Source: Propionibacterium sp.
GTDB lineage: Bacteria; Actinomycetota; Actinomycetes; Actinomycetales; Actinomycetaceae
DNA length: 7,743 nucleotides
NCBI GenBank assembly: GCA_030460725.1
Contig: JAKECL010000069.1
Span: forward strand, 1 to 7,743
Direction of reading: 5' to 3'
Part shown: positions 5,458 to 7,743 of the stretch, piece by piece
Position numbering within the stretch: position 1 is the first letter of the stretch
Layout of the letters: each line of letters begins with the position of its first letter
Position numbers and translations under genes: made by a program
Notes under the pieces: model-generated
Told to the model about the DNA's origin: nothing
Database searches by the model: none
Seen by the model: only the letters and a program-made list of their open reading frames with translations

Positions 5458-7316
5458 TGGTGGCCGATCCCTCGCCGCCCCGTCTGGCCGACCACGTGCT
5501 GGTGACCTCCGCCGCCACCCGGGTGGACACCGAGATCCTGGTGCGCGCGGCCCTCCAGGTGCGTCTGCTCGCGGTGGAGGTCCCTGTCGTCCTCGACAGG
5601 TTGGACGGGGCCACCGAGCGGTGCGCGGTCCACGCCGGTCTGGCCCCGTCGGAGGTCGCAGTCGCCCTGCAGTCCATCGTCACGGCACGCGAGGGTGCGG
5701 TGGACCTGGCGAGGCGGCTGGAGTCCCTGGCAGACTCCCTGGCCTTCGCGGCCCTGGTGTATCTCGGAGCGGAGGGCAGGGCGGCGGAGTTCCGGGAGGC
5801 GTGGGTCGCCCTCACTCCCGGGTCCACCCACCTGTGGGACACCGGGATCGGTTCCTTGCACACCCGGGCGGCCGTGGGGGAGGCGCTCCCGGCAGGCCTG
5901 GCGGCGCACGTGCCCGGGCGTGCGGTGGACTGGCTCCTGGCACCCACCCTCCCTTTCCTGGGAGGCGGCGTGCGCGCGTTCCTCTCCCAGCTGCTCAGCC
6001 GTTCCGGGGACCGGACGACTGGGGAGATGACCGCGGGAATCCGTCTTCAGATGGACCTGCGGGCGGCATCCGAACTGGTCGGGGACCACTCCATGGCGCT
6101 GGGGCGCGGTGTGCGAGATCCGGGGGAGGCCACCGGGGACTCCACTGCGACGTCGGCCTCGTGGTGGGGGATGCCCGGAGGGGAGACTGCGGCAGCGGCC
6201 TCGCTGGCGGCGTCATGGGGGCTGGGGCTCGGCCGTTGGTCGGGCGCGCCGACGCGCGGCGTCCAGGTGAGCACTGCACTGCCCGAGGACACCCTGGACA
6301 TGCGCACGGGAAGGCCCGTGGGAGTCAGGGTGCGTCACGGTGTGGTGCACTCCGACCCCTCCGCGCGTCGACCGTCCCTCAACGCGACCCCGATGGGGCT
6401 CGGTCTCCTCACGGCGCCCTCCCTCGTCGGATCCCTGACGGGGCTCGTCCCCATCGCCCAGGGAGGCCCCGCCCGGGAGGTGGCACCCGCGGGACCGCCT
6501 GCCCGGCGGACTGCCACTCCCCGTCTCCCCTCACAGGTCCTGGCGCGCATCGGCGGGTTGCGCAGTGCCGAGGAGGCGGGGCAGGTGGAGGTGCTGCGTC
6601 ATCGCACCCCCGGGGTGGAGGGGGAAGTGACGTCGTGGAGCGTGGTCATCCGCGGTACCCAGGCGTGGGGAGTGGGCGGCCCCAATCCCCAGGACATGCT
6701 CTCCAATCTCCAGGTGGTCGCCGGAGAGCACTCCGACCAGGCGCGTGCAGTGCTGGCAGCGATGGAGATGGCAGGTGTCACTGCGGGGCAGACGGTGGAG
6801 TTGGTCGGGCACTCACAGGGCGGCGCGGTGGCCGCCCAACTGGCCTCCGACCCGGAGGTCCTGGCCCGCTACAGCGTGACCTCGGTGCTCACCGCGGGTT
6901 CACCCACCGCCGGGGCGGCTCCGGCAGAAGGGGTGGAGATGCTCAACCTGGAGAACACGCGCGACATGGTGCCCGGGTTGGACGGGGCGGCGAACCGGGA
7001 TCTCGGGGCCGCCCGGACAGTGCACTTCGACGGTGGCGCCGTGGGTGGGCGCACATCGGATGAGGACATGTCCGCAGGTGGTCCCGACGCCAGGGAGGAG
7101 GCGCCCGGTGCCCACGACCTGCGCACCTACCGTCGTGTCATGGAGTGGTTGGAGGAGCGTGGGGAGTCGGGTGAAAGGGGTGAGGAGGACGTCCCCACGG
7201 GGTACGAGGAGGTCCGATCGTGGATGCAGGAGCGGGAGCGGACGCTGGGGTTCGGTGAGGGGACCCGGACGACGTCCCACGTCTTCGACACGCGCCGCCT
7301 GGGTGTCGGGTCCTGA
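5457..7316 (+). CDS. Large protein with helical N-terminal region and C-terminal lipase-like hydrolase domain
   Basis: The 619-aa product has a mostly helical N-terminus (about 12-120) ending in Y102-L-G-A-E106, which fits the YxxxD/E secretion motif of type VII substrates. A Gly/Ala/Pro-rich middle (about 220-360) follows. The C-terminal domain has a GTQ segment (400-402), PNPQDMLSN (409-417), the nucleophile elbow GHSQGG with Ser453, TAGSPT (479-484), TRDMVPGLDG with probable Asp503, and GAHDLRTY with probable His553. This resembles class-3 lipase cores and the hydrolase at 122-1948. ATG 5457 was chosen because it overlaps the upstream stop as TGATG and has GGAG (5446-5449) 7 bases ahead. 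The 50-residue Asp-to-His stretch is acidic and Gly-rich, perhaps a flexible loop or lid. Enzyme activity is well supported by motifs; substrate and secretion are inference. Confidence 0.85.
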   Translation: MVADPSPPRLADHVLVTSAATRVDTEILVRAALQVRLLAVEVPVVLDRLDGATERCAVHAGLAPSEVAVALQSIVTAREGAVDLARRLESLADSLAFAALVYLGAEGRAAEFREAWVALTPGSTHLWDTGIGSLHTRAAVGEALPAGLAAHVPGRAVDWLLAPTLPFLGGGVRAFLSQLLSRSGDRTTGEMTAGIRLQMDLRAASELVGDHSMALGRGVRDPGEATGDSTATSASWWGMPGGETAAAASLAASWGLGLGRWSGAPTRGVQVSTALPEDTLDMRTGRPVGVRVRHGVVHSDPSARRPSLNATPMGLGLLTAPSLVGSLTGLVPIAQGGPAREVAPAGPPARRTATPRLPSQVLARIGGLRSAEEAGQVEVLRHRTPGVEGEVTSWSVVIRGTQAWGVGGPNPQDMLSNLQVVAGEHSDQARAVLAAMEMAGVTAGQTVELVGHSQGGAVAAQLASDPEVLARYSVTSVLTAGSPTAGAAPAEGVEMLNLENTRDMVPGLDGAANRDLGAARTVHFDGGAVGGRTSDEDMSAGGPDAREEAPGAHDLRTYRRVMEWLEERGESGERGEEDVPTGYEEVRSWMQERERTLGFGEGTRTTSHVFDTRRLGVGS

Positions 7317-7334
7317 GGCCCGCGGTGGGGGCCT
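7316..7334. terminator. Short hairpin overlapping the hydrolase stop codon
   Basis: AGGCCC (7316-7321) pairs with GGGCCT (7329-7334) around a 7-base loop, with one further G-T pair possible outside. It starts at the last base of the TGA and lies in the 36-base gap between convergent genes, so it may end transcription from either side. An overlapping alternative stem, CCGCG (7320-7324) with CGCGG (7336-7340), also exists. No T-run. Confidence 0.4.
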
Positions 7335-7352
7335 TCGCGGATGCGGGTGGAC

Positions 7353-7736
7353 CTAGTCCTTCTCCGCCTTGCCCAGGACACCCACGACGATGGCGGAGAT
7401 GATGGCGGTGATCGTGCCACCGCCCAGGGCAGCCCAGAACCCACCCGCGTGGAAGGGCAGGGTGAGGGCTTCGGCCAACCATCCGGTCGCCAGGAAGACC
7501 AGAGCATTGGTGACCAGTGCGAAGAGGCCGAAGGTCAGCAGGTAGAGGGGGAAGGCGACGACGCGCATGACGGGACGGACAATGGAGTTCACCAGTGTGA
7601 AGACCAGGGCGATGCCTGTCAGCAGCAGGAGCGTCTCCTGCGTGGTGGCGCCCTGGTCGAAGGTGATCTCGGAGATCACCAGGGTCGAGACCCAGATGCC
7701 GAGCATGTTGCCGAGCAGTCGCAGGATGAATCGCAT
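7353..7736 (-). CDS. Phage holin family 4 (PF04020-type) four-helix membrane protein
   Basis: The 127-aa protein is strongly hydrophobic with about four membrane segments (roughly 5-24, 35-51, 62-85 and 98-121) and a short charged C-terminus (KAEKD). The segment NSIVRPVMRVVAFPLYLLTFGL, with its N-x-x-x-R/K-P and P-L-x-x-x-T-x-G-L features, and the later GFWAALGGG closely match the Pfam family first named for a mycobacterial four-helix phage holin. Despite that name, most chromosomal members are stand-alone housekeeping-type membrane proteins of unknown role, and no phage genes are near. ATG 7736 is preceded by GGGGG on the minus strand, a modest ribosome binding site. Any promoter lies beyond the window. 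It converges on the hydrolase gene and is probably unrelated to it. Confidence 0.9.
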   Translation of the reverse strand: MRFILRLLGNMLGIWVSTLVISEITFDQGATTQETLLLLTGIALVFTLVNSIVRPVMRVVAFPLYLLTFGLFALVTNALVFLATGWLAEALTLPFHAGGFWAALGGGTITAIISAIVVGVLGKAEKD

Positions 7737-7743
7737 GCCCCCA

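Noticed and set aside
5621..7063. 480-aa plus-strand open frame inside the second hydrolase gene
   Set aside because: It is a Gly/Arg-dominated alternative frame; the hydrolase frame carries the full set of catalytic motifs.
7353..7736. Prophage remnant suggested by the holin name
   Set aside because: This family name is historical; members are widespread chromosomal membrane proteins, and no lysin, structural, integrase or attachment-site sequence is seen nearby.
1..7743. CRISPR array, tRNA, rRNA, insertion sequence or transposase
   Set aside because: No regularly spaced repeats, no cloverleaf or ribosomal RNA segments, and no transposase-like protein or long terminal inverted repeats were found on reading both strands.

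Overview
This is a very GC-rich stretch of bacterial chromosome with compact genes, Shine-Dalgarno sequences of the GGAGG type and TANNNT-like -10 elements. Together with the protein flavour (short-form fructosamine kinase, a PF04020-type four-helix membrane protein, a W-x-G protein), this suggests a high-GC actinobacterium. A member of the Actinomycetaceae (Actinomyces/Schaalia-like) is my best guess, but the sequence alone does not prove it.

Layout. (1) Bases 1-121: a hairpin that may terminate an upstream gene, then a putative promoter. (2) Plus strand 122-2534: a 608-aa lipase-like alpha/beta hydrolase with a low-complexity C-terminal tail, overlapping by 14 bases a 199-aa protein with one hydrophobic segment. 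(3) Minus strand 4888-2562: a short-form fructosamine kinase followed by purB (adenylosuccinate lyase). (4) A 209-base divergent intergenic region with putative promoters and repeated TCCACA/TGTGGA sites. (5) Plus strand 5098-7316: a 119-aa protein with a W-x-G motif, coupled by a TGATG stop/start overlap to a 619-aa protein that has a helical N-terminal region and a second lipase-like hydrolase domain at its C-terminus. (6) Minus strand 7736-7353: a small four-helix membrane protein of the phage-holin-4_2 family. Both convergent gene ends carry an inverted repeat that takes in a stop codon.

The housekeeping part (purB, fructosamine kinase, membrane protein) is ordinary. The accessory part is more interesting. 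The two large hydrolases share a recognisable catalytic core (a GT oxyanion-type segment, PNPxDxxxN, GHSQGG, DxVPxxDG and a late His), so they are probably paralogues flanking the purB-fructosamine kinase pair. The second one follows a W-x-G protein and has a Y-x-x-x-E motif at the end of its helical N-terminal region. That split arrangement (W-x-G in one protein, YxxxD/E in its neighbour) is the hallmark of type VII (ESX) secretion substrates. My main hypothesis is that 5098-7316 encodes a two-protein ESX-type substrate delivering a lipase/esterase, and that 122-2534 is a related hydrolase with a possibly membrane-attached partner. No ESX core component (EccB/C/D/E, mycosin) lies in the window, so secretion is inference.
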